Source: Bradyrhizobium viridifuturi
GTDB taxonomy: Bacteria > Pseudomonadota > Alphaproteobacteria > Rhizobiales > Xanthobacteraceae
Assembly (NCBI RefSeq): GCF_001238275.1
Contig: NZ_LGTB01000047.1
Coordinates: 1-64,000 of the forward strand
Length of the DNA: 64,000 nt
Direction: 5' to 3'
A program made the translations under genes and the position numbers. Numbering within the stretch: the first letter of the stretch is position 1; every line of letters starts with the position of its first letter. This document shows, in pieces, positions 8,133 through 17,713 of this stretch. Below the pieces are notes generated by a model that worked only from the letters and a program-made list of their open reading frames with translations, was not told the origin of the DNA and did not search any database.

Positions 8133-11100
8133 CTACTGACCCGCGCTGGCGCGGCGCTCGCCCTTGATCGCCGGCAGCGCGCTCACCGGCGCAGCCTTCG
8201 GCATGTCGGGCACCGATCCGGTCGACACCGGATCGGGCAGCGGCGCGCGGGCGGTGGCGTCGGGGAAGCGGGTCTTCATCTCGCGGATGAAGCCGTCGAG
8301 CGTGTCGACGCTGGCGGCCATCCGCGCGATCTGGGCGAACTCCGCGCTCGAGGTCGCGACCGGCTTGCTGGCCGCGTCGAACGCGAGCTTGTCGGCATCG
8401 CCGGACATCAGCGGCGCGTATTTTTCGCGGAACCGGGACAGCCCGATGGCGTCCTCGGCGAGCGCGTAGCCGACCACGGCGCGGATGACGTCGGCCTTCT
8501 CGCTGGGATTGAGCGGGGTGAAATCGCGCCAGCGGTCGCCGTAATAGAGCTCGATCTGCTCGGACGCCTCGCGCCAGTGCCGCGACGCCCAGTAGATGTC
8601 GGAGCGCAGCCGGATCGCCTCGCGCCCGGTGATGTTCGAGATGATGTCGAGCGCGAGGTCGTGCCGCCCGACGTCGCTCTGCGCGCGCGCTTCGAGCAGC
8701 AGCCGCTGCTGGCGCAGTTCGCCGGAGAGGTCCGCGATCCGGGTCGAGCGCAGCGCGCCGATGGCGCGATCAGGCTTGCGGTTCATCAGATAGACCATCG
8801 CAAGCCGCGCGGCGACCTGGGCGCGCGCCGCGCCTTCCAGCCGCTTGTCGACCTGGTATTGCAGGAGGTCGGCGGCCTGGTCGAGCAGATCGACACCGAC
8901 GAGGCGGTCGGCGAGACGGCGGATCATCTCGTCGCCGCGGCGGCCGATCGGCGTCAGTTCGCGATATTCGTAGAAGGTGCCGAGCGCATCGATCGGCGCC
9001 ATCTCGTCGCCCTTGGGGCCGAGATAGAGCTGCACGAACAGTGCCGAGGCGGCATCCTGCGCCTGGCGCGATTCCGGCGCGTTCGGCTGCAGCCGGGTCG
9101 CGGCACGCGTCACCGCGAAGGCGTCGGCATAGCGCGCGGTCTCGGCATAGATCTTCGACAGCACATAGAGCGTCTTCAATTCGATATTGTCGCCGCGCCA
9201 CAGCATCGACAACAGCTCGAGCTCCTTCAGCACATCGTCGCGGCCGATCTCGCCGCGTTTCTGCTTGAGCAGGGTCTCGAGCAGCATGCCTTCGGCAGCG
9301 GCCTGGCGATCGGCCGAATTGGCGGCGAAGCGGTAGGCGTCGAGCGCATCCTTCTCCTGGCCGAGGGCTTCGGCGAGCCGGCCGCGCAGCACCGCAACCG
9401 CGGGCTTGAGCGCATCGGGAACGCCGACCACATCAAGATCGCTCTTGCGCCGCGCGCGCCGGCATAGTCCTTGACCTCGAGCGAGGCCTTCATCGAATCC
9501 ATCGTGACGATGCGCTGCAGGTCGGGCGGCAGCGTCGCGACCGAGAACTCGGCGTTCTTGAATTTTTCGCGCGCCTCGGCCCATTTGCCTTCGCGGGCAA
9601 AGGCCAGCCCCTTCCACAATTGGGAATCGTAGCCGTTGCCGATCACGGGATTGGCGAGATCCTTCAGACCGCGTTCGGGGTGGCCGATCAGGATGCTGGC
9701 GACCGCGTGCACCATCACCACCGACGGTGTCTCGCTGCCGCGCTTGCTCTCGGACAGGATCAGGTTGGCGACGCCATGGGCTTCCTGGTACATGCCGCGC
9801 GCCATGTAGAACTCGGCGAGATCGAGCCGCGCCTGCGGCAGCTGCTCGGCATTGGCGGTCGAAGCCGCCGCAATCAGGCCGTCGAGCTGCTTGAGGAAAT
9901 TCTCCGACTGGTTCTTGCGCCACTCGTCCGGATCGAACAGCGGCTTCACCGCCGCGGTCGCGCGCTCGGCGGCAACGTCGGCCGACGACAACGTCAGGCC
10001 GCCGGGCCGGCCCAGCATCACCTTGTCGGCGCCGACCTCGGCCTTGACGTCGTCGGCGTTCGGATGAACCACGACGCCGTGGATCGATTCCAGCAGCGAG
10101 AGCTCGACGAAATCCTGCCGCTTGATGATGCCGCGGGTCGGCGGGGGCGCGGTCACCACCCAGAGCGTATCGCCGGCATCGGGATCGACCAGTTTGTGCA
10201 ACTGGCCGGGATTGGCGAGCGGCACGCTGACATTGGCGAGCGACGGCTCGCTGATGTTGCGCACCACGGTCAGCGGCAATGGCGGCTTCTGCACGCGGTC
10301 GGCAAAGGTCAGCGCCCAGCTCACGCCTTGCGAACGGTCGTCGCTTTCGAGCGACGGCATCTGCGGCCGGTTGAGGCGGAAGCGCACCGCCTGCCCCTTC
10401 TCCAGCGCGATCCGGCTGACGTCCGCGATCAGCGAGCCGCCCTTGGCGCGGATCGGATCGACATCGATCGCCTCAGGCGTGTCGAACACCATCCACACGG
10501 TGTCGGCGCGGCGGAACAGTGCCGCCGGCGTTGCTGCGGGGAACGAGAACGTCACGCGAAGCCCGTCGCTGTCGCGCTGGGCGTCGACCGAGGAGCTGGC
10601 GCCGGACTTGGCGCCGGCGCGGGCTTCGGCTGGCGATGGTGCGGCGGTGGGCTTCGGCGTCTCCATCGCCGGCGCGGCCGCGACGGCGGGAGCAGGCTTC
10701 GGCGCTTCGCTGACCGGCGGTTTGTCTTGTTCCGCCGCGGCACCGGCGCTGCCCTCGCGCGGCGCTGGCGGCGCAGCCGCATTCTCGGCGCCGGCCGCTG
10801 GTGCAGCCGCGATCTTCGGCAGTTCCGGATCGGCTAGCTCCGATCTCGGCTGTTCGGGTTTGGCGGGCGCCGTGGCCGGTTGTTCGGTCGTAGCCTGCTC
10901 GGGCTTGGCCGGCTCGGATGGTGGCGGCTCGGACCGGGTCTGCTCCGATGTCGCCTGCTCAGATTTGGCAGGCTCCGCTTTGGGTTGACCGGGCCGGATC
11001 TCGATCTTGGCCTGCCGCGCGAAGCTTTCCGATGTCACCGGCGCGATCGCCGCGCCCTTCTTGCTGCGCGGCGTCGGCAGCAACGAGCTCAGCGAGGGCT

Positions 11101-11992
11101 TTGCAGCCTGCTGCTGCTCGCTCTGCTGGAAAGCGACATCGACGATGTAGTTCTTCTCGTCGCGGAACGAATGCACGTCGACATCGCCGATCAGGGTCAC
11201 ATCGACCGCCGAGGTGTCCGTATCGGCGCGCGAACTGATCGACGCGACGTTCGGCGGAGCGGCGACCTTGGCATCGGCAAGGTCGAAGCTCAGCACCGAG
11301 TTGAAGGACAATGTCAGCTTCTGCTCGTTCAGCACCGAGGAGACGCTGACCCCGTCGGGAACCTCGAACACGAAACGGACGAAGGTGGGCTGCACCAGCG
11401 CGCGAACGCGGATCGGCGGCTTCTTCCTGGCGGCGTCGGCGGCGCGCTGGATGCGCAGCAAGCGCTCGGCGGCGCGGGCCCGCTCCGCCAGTTCGCGGAT
11501 CACGTCCTGCGGCAGCGACGGCGGCGGGCCGGTCCAGCCGTCGGGCAGGAAGTCGACGAAGATGCGCTCGCCGGCGGTCATGGTGTTGACGGTGACGCGG
11601 CGCGCCAGCGACAGGCGGATCGCCGAACCGTCAGGATCGCGTCGGGCGGCGCCGACATAGTCGGGCACCGCATCCGACAGTTTCTCAACGGGGATATCGA
11701 CCGGACGCTTGAAGCGGATCACGATGATCGAACCGGCGGTCGTGACCTCCGACTCGACATCCTCCTTCAGCTTCAGCACCAGCCTTGCATAGCCGTTCGC
11801 GGCCGAGAATGTCGCCTCACCCGGCACCGGGTCGTCGGCATGCGCCACGGTCGGGAATGTGAGGCTCGTCAGGGCAAGGCCGGTGGCGAGCAGGCACAGG
11901 CGCGCGGTCCGCGCCCAGGCGCGGCCTAGCGACCATGTTCCAGCGGCAGCCGTTCGCGCCATCTCGAAACGTTTTCTCGGGACCTCAGCCAT
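8133..11992 (-). CDS. Large exported TPR protein of the flagellar locus (frame broken once)
   Basis: Two overlapping frames together encode one protein of about 1286 residues. The N-terminus has a hydrophobic signal segment ending near 'VAHADD', then an AMIN-like beta domain ('ANGYARLVLKLKEDVE'), a long Ala/Pro/Glu/Lys-rich linker made of 'PAKPEQ/PAKSEQ'-like repeats, a second beta-rich domain, and a C-terminal half made of TPR helices. The frame changes at 9446-9461 inside a GC dinucleotide run, consistent with a one-base loss (or two-base gain) between 'KDYAGAR' and 'KSDLDVVG'. It follows the fliL-fliM-DUF6468-motE genes on the same strand, so a periplasmic role in the motor or its assembly is plausible by context. 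An alternative start is the ATG at 11962. Confidence 0.74.
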
Positions 11993-12316
11993 ACCAGCGC
12001 GAAGCGCCCTCGCCCACGCGCCCCGATCTTGGATCGGGCGACGTTAAGGAGCTGTTAACGTAAACTCATCGACCGCATTTTCGAGGGGCGGCGTATGCGC
12101 CTCGTTCCGCATTCGCTCACCTGCGGGCTTGGCTCGTGCCCTCCGCCAGCGCCGCCAACGGCGAGCGCTCGCCCTGTTGCCGAGCGGCCGATCGCGCTGA
12201 TCTCAAATCCGGAATTAACTCTCGGAACGAGCCCGGGAATGCCCGGCCTTGCCCGGCCCGGAAACGCAATGATAAATTCCACTTTTGATTGCTTTAAGAT
12301 TTTTCAAACCAAAGTC
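11993..12316. other. Intergenic region between the TPR gene and the GT87-like gene
   Basis: About 320 bp with no supported gene. Both flanking genes read outward, so it should contain two promoters. The segment 12265-12316 is visibly more AT-rich than its surroundings (runs such as ATAAATTCC and TTTAAGATTTTTC), which fits the promoter and ribosome-loading region of the plus-strand gene. The plus frame is open back to 12095, but its N-terminal 74 codons look non-coding (Pro/Arg-rich). I see no sigma-54 motif here. Confidence 0.5.
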
Positions 12317-13516
12317 ATGAACGAAGTCTCACGCCGGAATGCTTCTGCAGGAGATGACCCGGCGCAGGCAATCGCCTGTGCTCTCCTGATCGCGTTTGCG
12401 GTCTTGCCGTTCGTCAGTGGTAACGGCGAGGGCCCCGGGTTCGATTTTTCATGTTTCTGGGGCGCGGGCACGTTGGCGCTCGATGGCCACGCGGCCGCTG
12501 CCTATGACTGGGAGCAACTGCATCGGCAACTTCTGCTTCGGATGCCGCCGATCGATCAGCTCCGCTTTCCCTACGATCAGATTCCACTGCCATTCTTTTA
12601 TCCGCCAGTGTTTCTCCTGGTCCTGGCGCCGCTTGCGTTGCTGCCGTTTCCGACCGCGTTCTGGGTCTGGAGCGCGGCAAAACTGTCTTGCTGGCTCCTT
12701 GTCATCTATGCCATCCGGCCGCGCCCTGGCGCTCTGCTGCTGGCACTCGCGACCCCGCCGGTCTTCTATGATGTGTTTCACGGCCAAACCGGCCTGCTTG
12801 CCTCGGCGCTGCTCGGCGGCATCCTGCTGACGCTGGAAAGGCGCCCGCTCCTCAGTGGCGTCCTGATCGCGTTGCTCGTCTTCAAGCCTCAATTCGGTGT
12901 GCTGCTTCCCTTCGTGTTGATCGCGACCAGGCGCTGGAACGTCATCGTCATCGCAGCCTTGGCAACGCTGGTTCTCGTGCTGCTCACCGGAGCGATCTTC
13001 GGCTGGGATACGTTCAAGGCATTCGGCGAAGGGGCAACGACTGTTTCGACGCGGCTCCAGGCTGGTGGAGGGGTCGCCTGGTACAATCTGTCGAGTGTTT
13101 ATGGCCTGCTTCGGGTTGCCGGCCTTGGTTACGGGCTGGCTTGGTCGCTCCACATGGCCGTCGCGGCAGCCGCCCTGATCTGGGTGGTCACCCTATGGCG
13201 TCGCAACGTCGGCTTCGCCCTGCAGGCAGCCAGCCTGCTCGCGGCCACGCCGCTCATGTCTCCCTACTTTGTCATCTACGATCTTCCGATCCTGGCGATG
13301 GCGCTGGTCTTCCTGATGAAGGCTGACCTCGATCAGGGCTCGCTGGTCGGCAACCGGCGAGCCATCCGTATCGGTCTCGGCGTCATCGTCGTCCTGGGAT
13401 ACGCTTTCCCGTTCGTGCTCGTGCCGGTTGGTCCGTTCATGTGCGCAACGGTGATCGCGATCATCTGGATGAAATGCAGGCAACCTGATCTCAGGCCGGA
13501 TCCGGCTTACGGCTGA
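12317..13516 (+). CDS. DUF2029/GT87-type polytopic membrane glycosyltransferase-like protein
   Basis: A 399-residue integral membrane protein with about ten hydrophobic helices. The first luminal loop contains 'GFDFSCFWGAGTLALDGHAAAAYD', matching the DUF2029/GT87 pattern in which an acidic residue after the first helix is thought to be catalytic. Later family-like segments are 'YPPVFLLVLAPLALLP', 'ERRPLLSGVLIALLVFKPQ' and 'SPYFVIYDLPILAMAL'. Family members are polyprenyl-phosphate-sugar dependent mannosyl or arabinosyl transferases in actinobacteria; the acceptor here is unknown. It is inserted head-on between two minus-strand flagellar genes. The start at 12317 was chosen because upstream codons lack membrane-protein character; 12272 is possible. 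Confidence 0.8.
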   Translation: MNEVSRRNASAGDDPAQAIACALLIAFAVLPFVSGNGEGPGFDFSCFWGAGTLALDGHAAAAYDWEQLHRQLLLRMPPIDQLRFPYDQIPLPFFYPPVFLLVLAPLALLPFPTAFWVWSAAKLSCWLLVIYAIRPRPGALLLALATPPVFYDVFHGQTGLLASALLGGILLTLERRPLLSGVLIALLVFKPQFGVLLPFVLIATRRWNVIVIAALATLVLVLLTGAIFGWDTFKAFGEGATTVSTRLQAGGGVAWYNLSSVYGLLRVAGLGYGLAWSLHMAVAAAALIWVVTLWRRNVGFALQAASLLAATPLMSPYFVIYDLPILAMALVFLMKADLDQGSLVGNRRAIRIGLGVIVVLGYAFPFVLVPVGPFMCATVIAIIWMKCRQPDLRPDPAYG

Positions 13517-13561
13517 ACCTGCCGACACCTGGCAATCGACGGGCGGCGCGGTCAGCGCCCG

Positions 13562-14376
13562 TCAATTGGTCTTCGGCGCAAGCATCTTGCCTTCGATCTT
13601 GGGGAGATCGTCCGTCGATGCCGACTTGTCGCCGCCGGCGCGGCGGGCGAGTTCGACGGTGAGCCGCTCGGCAGCTTCGGGCTGCATGAGACCGAGAATG
13701 TCGGACATCTTGCGCGGCTGGATCTGCGAGGCGATCTGGTAGAGCACGTTCATTTCCAGGCGATCGAAAACCTTGGCGGCATCCTTCGGCTTCATGTTCT
13801 CGTACATGGTGACGATGCCCTTGAAGCGCGCACCTCGGCTTCCGCCTTGGCGGCGGCGTCGGCGTTCGCCTTGGCATCGTTGGCCTTGGCCTCCTCGACC
13901 TTGGCCTCGATGCGCTTCTCGGCCGCCTTCAACAGGCTCTCGCGGATCTCGACCTCGCGTGCGCGCGTCTCGAGCTCCTGGCGGCGCGATTGCAACCGTT
14001 CCAGGATCGCTCGCTCGGATGCCGACACCGGCGCCGGCGCATCCAGGTTGACCACCACGCCGTCGGGCTTCGACAGCTCCGCGGCCGGTGCGGCCGGCTT
14101 CGGTGCTTCGTCCTTCTTGTCGTCCTTCTTGGCGTCCTTGTTCTCGACCGACCCCGTGATGTCGCCGGGATCGGCCTTGCTCTTGCTGTCGAGGACCGCC
14201 TTGCCGGCGCCGGGGAAGTTGAAATTCTGCTGCGCCCAAGAGGGGCCGGCAGGCGGCGCGTCCTCGGCAAACACATAACCGCTATCGAGCACGAGGCCGG
14301 CGACCTTCAGCACCATCAGGCCGAAGATCGCGACCAGCACCACAGGCATCACTCTGATGTCACGAAGCAACTTCAT
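13562..14376 (-). CDS. motE: MotE-family flagellar protein (frame broken once)
   Basis: About 271 residues when repaired. It begins with a signal-anchor ('MPVVLVAIFGLMVLKVAGLVL'), then an Ala/Lys/Pro-rich linker and a coiled coil ('ERAILERLQSRRQELETRAREVEIRE'). It ends with the MgtE-N-like/MotE domain 'RFKGIVTMYENMKPKDAAKVFDRLE'. The first 180 codons are in one frame and the terminal domain in another; the switch falls at 13825-13835 in a GC run, equal to a one-base deletion or GC insertion. In Sinorhizobium, MotE is a periplasmic chaperone for the motor protein MotC. The gene overlaps the repaired end of the DUF6468 gene by ATGA, as expected in an operon with fliM. Confidence 0.85.
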
Positions 14377-14845
14377 GCAGCGAGGCCGCCGGCCCTCCTG
14401 CGCTCGGTGAAGGCTTCAGCCGCCGCGGCAACCGCGCGCGCGGCGGAAACCCTCGGTGCCGGCGCCACTGGCGCGGCGGGCGCAGCTGCCTGTGAAGGTG
14501 CCCGCGCGGCTCCGCCGGCCGCGCGGCCGCCGCGATCTTGGACAGGCGGCGGACCACCCCGTCACCTTCGGCGAGCTGGGTCTTCAGCAGCGCCGACATC
14601 TGCGTCGCCGCGTCGAGCTGGTTGCCCAGATTCTCATTGACGTCGCGCACCGCGTGCTTCAGCCCGCCGATCGCCCGCTCGGCGATCTCGGTTGCGGTGA
14701 TCAGTTCGGCGATCGTCGCCTTCAGCGAGTGCTCGTCCGCCTTCAGCCGCTGCAGGCGCTTGTTGAGCAGCCAGCAATAGCCGATCGTCAGCATCAGCAG
14801 CACGGCCACCAGACTCTCGATCGCTAGTCCAAGCACATGACTCAT
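14373..14845 (-). CDS. DUF6468 membrane coiled-coil protein of the flagellar operon (frame broken once)
   Basis: The protein has an N-terminal transmembrane helix ('LAIESLVAVLLMLTIGYCWLL'), then a long helix with heptad character through 'TEIAERAIGGLKHAVRDVNE' and 'RRLSKIAAAARPAE'. From 14500-14510 the given frame turns into Arg/Pro-rich nonsense. The alternative frame reads 'APSQAAAPAAPVAPAP...AEAFTERRRAGGLAA' and stops at 14373 with an ATGA overlap on the motE start. That overlap is strong internal evidence that one base is missing. Repaired length is 157 residues. It also overlaps the end of fliM by 4 bp. The family is found next to fliM/motE in alphaproteobacteria; its molecular role is not established. 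Confidence 0.84.
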
Positions 14846-16044
14846 GGTGCCTCCATCATCTTGGTCCGCTCGTCCGCCTTCTCGAACATCGCGAAGGTGG
14901 TTTGGGGTTTACGCAAATTCTTGGTGACGCGGATCGCGACACGGTCGCCGACGCGGCCCATGCGGCCTTCCGTCAGGGTGACGTTGCCGCAACGCACCGA
15001 GACCAGCGCGTCGGAGCGGATGTCCAGCGGCAGCGTGTCGCCGACCTTGAGCTTCATCAGCTCCTTCAGCGGGATCTCGGCCTCGTACAGCACCGCATCG
15101 ACCGAAATTTCGGCCTGCGCCACCTCGGTCGCGAAATGACCTTCCCAGATCGGGTCGCGGCCGAATTTTTCGCCCATGAACATCTGCAACAGCACGTTGC
15201 GGATCGGTTCGATGGTAGCATAGGGCAGCAGCAATTCGACGTTGCCGCCGCGGTCTTCCATGTCGATGCGCAGGCGGACCAGAATCGCGGCGTTGGCCGG
15301 GCGGCTGATCGCGGCAAAGCGCGGATTGGTCTCGAGCCGGTCGATCGTGAAGGTCACCGGCGACAGCGGCCGGAACGCCTGCTCGGCATCCGACAGCACC
15401 ACCTCGACCAGCCGCTTCACCAGATTGGTCTCGATCGTGGTGTAGGGCCGCCCCTCGATCTTGAGCTGGGTCTGGCCGCGGCGGCCGCCGAGCAGCACGT
15501 CGATCATCGAATAGATCAGGTTGGAATCGACCATGGCGAGGCCGAAATTCTCCCACTCCTCCGCCTTGAACACCGAGAGCACCGCCGGCAGCGGGATCGA
15601 GTTCATGTAGTCGCCGAACCGCACCGAGGTGATGCGGTCGAGCGAGACCTCGACGTTGTCGGAGGTGAAATTGCGCAAGCTCGTCGTCATCAACCGCACC
15701 AGGCGGTCGAACACGATTTCGAGCATCGGCAGACGCTCGTAGGACACCATCGCGGAATCGATGATGGCGCGGATGCCGGAATGGTCGTCGAGGCTGACGT
15801 CGCCGACGGTGAAGCCGAGGAGATTGTCGATCTCCTCCTGCGACAGCACGCGCTCGCCATTGGTGTTCTTACTGCCGAAGTCGCGGCTGCCGTCCTCGAC
15901 CATGGCGGCCCATTGCAGCGCCATGTTCTCGGTGAGTTCGTTCTTGGCAGCTTCCGCCGCGGCCGCCGCGGGATCCTCGGAATCGAGCGAGGCTTCCCAT
16001 TGGGCCGCAATGGCGTCCTGGTCCATCTGGTCGTTGCCGGCCAT
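14842..16044 (-). CDS. fliM: Flagellar motor switch protein FliM
   Basis: FliM is the C-ring component that binds CheY-P and sets the direction of rotation. The 400-residue product is longer than the usual 330-residue enteric protein because of an extra N-terminal 50-60 residues. 'VLSQEEIDNLLG' (about residue 66) is the motif that normally sits close to the N-terminus. The middle domain shows 'GDYMNSIPLPAVLSVFKAE' and 'SMIDVLLGGRRG', and the C-terminal SpoA domain runs from 'AEISVDAVLYEAEIPLKELMKLKVGD'. It is second in a fliL-fliM-DUF6468-motE operon with 4-bp overlaps downstream. Confidence 0.97.
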   Translation of the reverse strand: MAGNDQMDQDAIAAQWEASLDSEDPAAAAAEAAKNELTENMALQWAAMVEDGSRDFGSKNTNGERVLSQEEIDNLLGFTVGDVSLDDHSGIRAIIDSAMVSYERLPMLEIVFDRLVRLMTTSLRNFTSDNVEVSLDRITSVRFGDYMNSIPLPAVLSVFKAEEWENFGLAMVDSNLIYSMIDVLLGGRRGQTQLKIEGRPYTTIETNLVKRLVEVVLSDAEQAFRPLSPVTFTIDRLETNPRFAAISRPANAAILVRLRIDMEDRGGNVELLLPYATIEPIRNVLLQMFMGEKFGRDPIWEGHFATEVAQAEISVDAVLYEAEIPLKELMKLKVGDTLPLDIRSDALVSVRCGNVTLTEGRMGRVGDRVAIRVTKNLRKPQTTFAMFEKADERTKMMEAP

Positions 16045-16062
16045 GGCCTTACATCCACCCCG

Positions 16063-16551
16063 TCACTGGATCACGACTTCCTTGAACAGCACCGCGTTCA
16101 CTGAATTGGGCGCCAGCGCGAGGTTGACGCGCTTGGTCAGCTCTTCCTTGAGACGGAACAGGCCGGCAGAACCGTTGAGGTCGCTCGGGCGCAGCTCGCG
16201 CATATAGGTCTGGAACAGGTCGGTGACGCGCGGCAGCGCCGGCTTGATCGCCTCGGCCTGCTTCTCTTCCTTGACCTCGAGCACGAGCTTCAGCTTGAGA
16301 TATTGTACGCGCTCGCCGGGTGCGCCGACCAGGTTGACCAGCATGTCCGGCACGTCGACGAAGCTCGGCGGCTTCGGCGGCGGCGCTTCGGCGTGCTGCT
16401 CCTCGCCGTGGCCGCGCATGAAGAAGAACCATCCGCCCGCGCCCGCGCCGAGCACGACGAGGAAGCCGACGACGGCAATGATCAGCTTGAGCTTGCCCTT
16501 CTTCGGTGCGGCCGCGCCTTCGCCGCTATCCGTCTTTTCCTCGTCCGCCAT
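16063..16551 (-). CDS. fliL: Flagellar basal-body-associated protein FliL
   Basis: A 162-residue single-pass inner-membrane protein. An acidic cytoplasmic N-terminus precedes a helix 'LIIAVVGFLVVLGAGAGGWFF' (about residues 24-44). The periplasmic stomatin-like domain contains 'DMLVNLVGAPGERVQYLKLKLVLEV' and ends in the conserved 'VNAVLFKEVVIQ'. FliL surrounds the stator and supports torque. It is the first gene of the minus-strand operon that continues into fliM 18 bp later and is transcribed divergently from flgF. Confidence 0.96.
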   Translation of the reverse strand: MADEEKTDSGEGAAAPKKGKLKLIIAVVGFLVVLGAGAGGWFFFMRGHGEEQHAEAPPPKPPSFVDVPDMLVNLVGAPGERVQYLKLKLVLEVKEEKQAEAIKPALPRVTDLFQTYMRELRPSDLNGSAGLFRLKEELTKRVNLALAPNSVNAVLFKEVVIQ

Positions 16552-16805
16552 CGTCCGCCCGCTTCAACAGAAGGATGCGAACGCGATTTGCCCCAGCTTT
16601 GGCCTGAAGACGCGATACAAATGCCGCCGGCGCACACGCGCCCCAATGCCGGCAACACTGGGGTCATAATGGTTAACGGAAGCTTAGGATTTACCATCCA
16701 CTAGGAAAAAACTGCCGGGCAAACATGGTCAACAAGACCTTTCTGCCGCCCCCTACGGTACCCGCCCATGCACCTAAGCCATTCAAATATCTATCTATTT
16801 CAAGT
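16552..16805. other. Divergent intergenic region between fliL and flgF
   Basis: No gene is supported between the fliL start and the sigma-54 promoter of flgF. The stretch 16770-16802 is AT-rich (ATTCAAATATCTATCTATTTC), immediately upstream of the -24 element, a reasonable place for DNA bending or activator binding. A GC-N10-CC spacing on the minus strand at 16682-16695 could be a poor sigma-54 element for fliL, but it lacks the rest of the consensus and I do not call it. Confidence 0.4.
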
Positions 16806-16820
16806 TGGCACGGCTTTCGC
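16806..16820 (+). promoter_or_regulatory. Sigma-54 promoter for flgF-flgG-flgA-flgH
   Basis: TGGCACGGCTTTCGC matches the -24/-12 consensus TGGCACG-N4-TTGC with the invariant GG and GC separated by exactly ten bases. The predicted transcript start is near 16831, giving a leader of about 100 nt before the flgF ATG. Sigma-54 with an FlbD-type activator drives class II/III flagellar operons in Caulobacter-type systems, and the same core occurs upstream of flgI and flgE in this window. Confidence 0.85.
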
Positions 16821-16840
16821 TGAGAGGACGACGTGACCAG

Positions 16841-16899
16841 TGGGTTTGGGAGAACCCAATGGTTACTGACGGGTCCGGCGTGAAGGTTTGGGAGAACCT
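16841..16899 (+). promoter_or_regulatory. Two leader hairpins with identical TGGGAG loops upstream of flgF
   Basis: Hairpin 1 (16841-16858) is TGGGTT-TGGGAG-AACCCA and hairpin 2 (16884-16899) is AGGTT-TGGGAG-AACCT. Both present the same six-base loop, and the 12-base string TTTGGGAGAACC is repeated exactly, 42 bases apart. The Shine-Dalgarno region just before the flgF ATG (16918-16928) repeats GGGGAGAACC without a stem. All three lie in the predicted sigma-54 transcript. GGA-containing loops plus a GGA-containing Shine-Dalgarno sequence are the usual layout for an RNA-binding translational regulator; which protein would bind is unknown. Confidence 0.55.
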
Positions 16900-16932
16900 G
16901 CATTCGGATCGCCTCACAGGGGAGAACCACCG

Positions 16933-17697
16933 ATGCAGAATACGCTTCTGGTCGGCCTATCGAAGCAGATGGTGCTGGAACGGCAGATGGATGTCGTTTC
17001 CAACAACATCGCGAACATGACCACCAACGGCTACAAGGCCGACCGCTCGCTGTTCCAGGAGTATCTCTCCTCGAACGCGCATGAGGACAATTTCGCCGGC
17101 GCCGACCGCCGCGTCTCCTTTGTGCAGGACCGCGCGACCTTCCACGACTTCTCGCAGGGTCCGACCGAAGAGACCAAGAACCCGCTCGACGTCGCGATCG
17201 ACGGCAGCGCCTTCCTGGTGGTGCAGACGCCGGCCGGCGAGCGCTACACCCGCGAAGGCAATCTTCAGATCAACAACCGCGGCCAGCTGGTCACCGCCTC
17301 GGGCTACCAGGTGCTCGGCACCTCCGGCCCGATCACGTTCCAGCAGACCGATCACGACGTCAACATCGCCCCCGACGGCAACATCTCCGTGCTCGAGGGC
17401 ACGTCCCGCCTCGACTCGATCCGCGGCAAGCTGCGCCTCGTCTCGTTCGCGCAGGCCCAGCGCCTGCTCAAGGAAGGCTCCAACCTCTACGCGCCCGGCG
17501 AGGGCGCGCAGCCGCTGCCGGACACCAAGTCCCAGATCCGCCAGGGCTTCATCGAGAAGTCGAACGTCAATTCCGTCGTCGAGATGAGCCGCATGATCGA
17601 GATCACGCGGACCTACACCCAAATCGCCTCGCTGCTGCAGCAGCAGAGCGACCTGCACAAATCGGCGATCGAGAAGCTCGCCGACGTGCCGAACTGA
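16933..17697 (+). CDS. flgF: Flagellar proximal rod protein FlgF
   Basis: A 254-residue rod protein. The N-terminal D0 helix 'VGLSKQMVLERQMDVVSNNIANMTTNGYKADRS' and the C-terminal 'FIEKSNVNSVVEMSRMIEITRTY' helix are typical of the rod/hook family. The middle is short, as expected for FlgF rather than FlgE. The start at 16933 is preceded by GGGGAGAA at ideal distance; the longer frame from 16888 adds 15 residues coming from the repeated leader hairpins. It is first of a sigma-54-driven operon, with flgG 16 bp downstream. Confidence 0.94.
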   Translation: MQNTLLVGLSKQMVLERQMDVVSNNIANMTTNGYKADRSLFQEYLSSNAHEDNFAGADRRVSFVQDRATFHDFSQGPTEETKNPLDVAIDGSAFLVVQTPAGERYTREGNLQINNRGQLVTASGYQVLGTSGPITFQQTDHDVNIAPDGNISVLEGTSRLDSIRGKLRLVSFAQAQRLLKEGSNLYAPGEGAQPLPDTKSQIRQGFIEKSNVNSVVEMSRMIEITRTYTQIASLLQQQSDLHKSAIEKLADVPN

Positions 17698-17713
17698 TCC
17701 GGGGGATTGACCG

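Noticed and set aside
16682..16695. Minus-strand GC-N10-CC spacing as a sigma-54 promoter for fliL
   Set aside because: Only the dinucleotides match; the TGGCACG block and TTGC core are absent.
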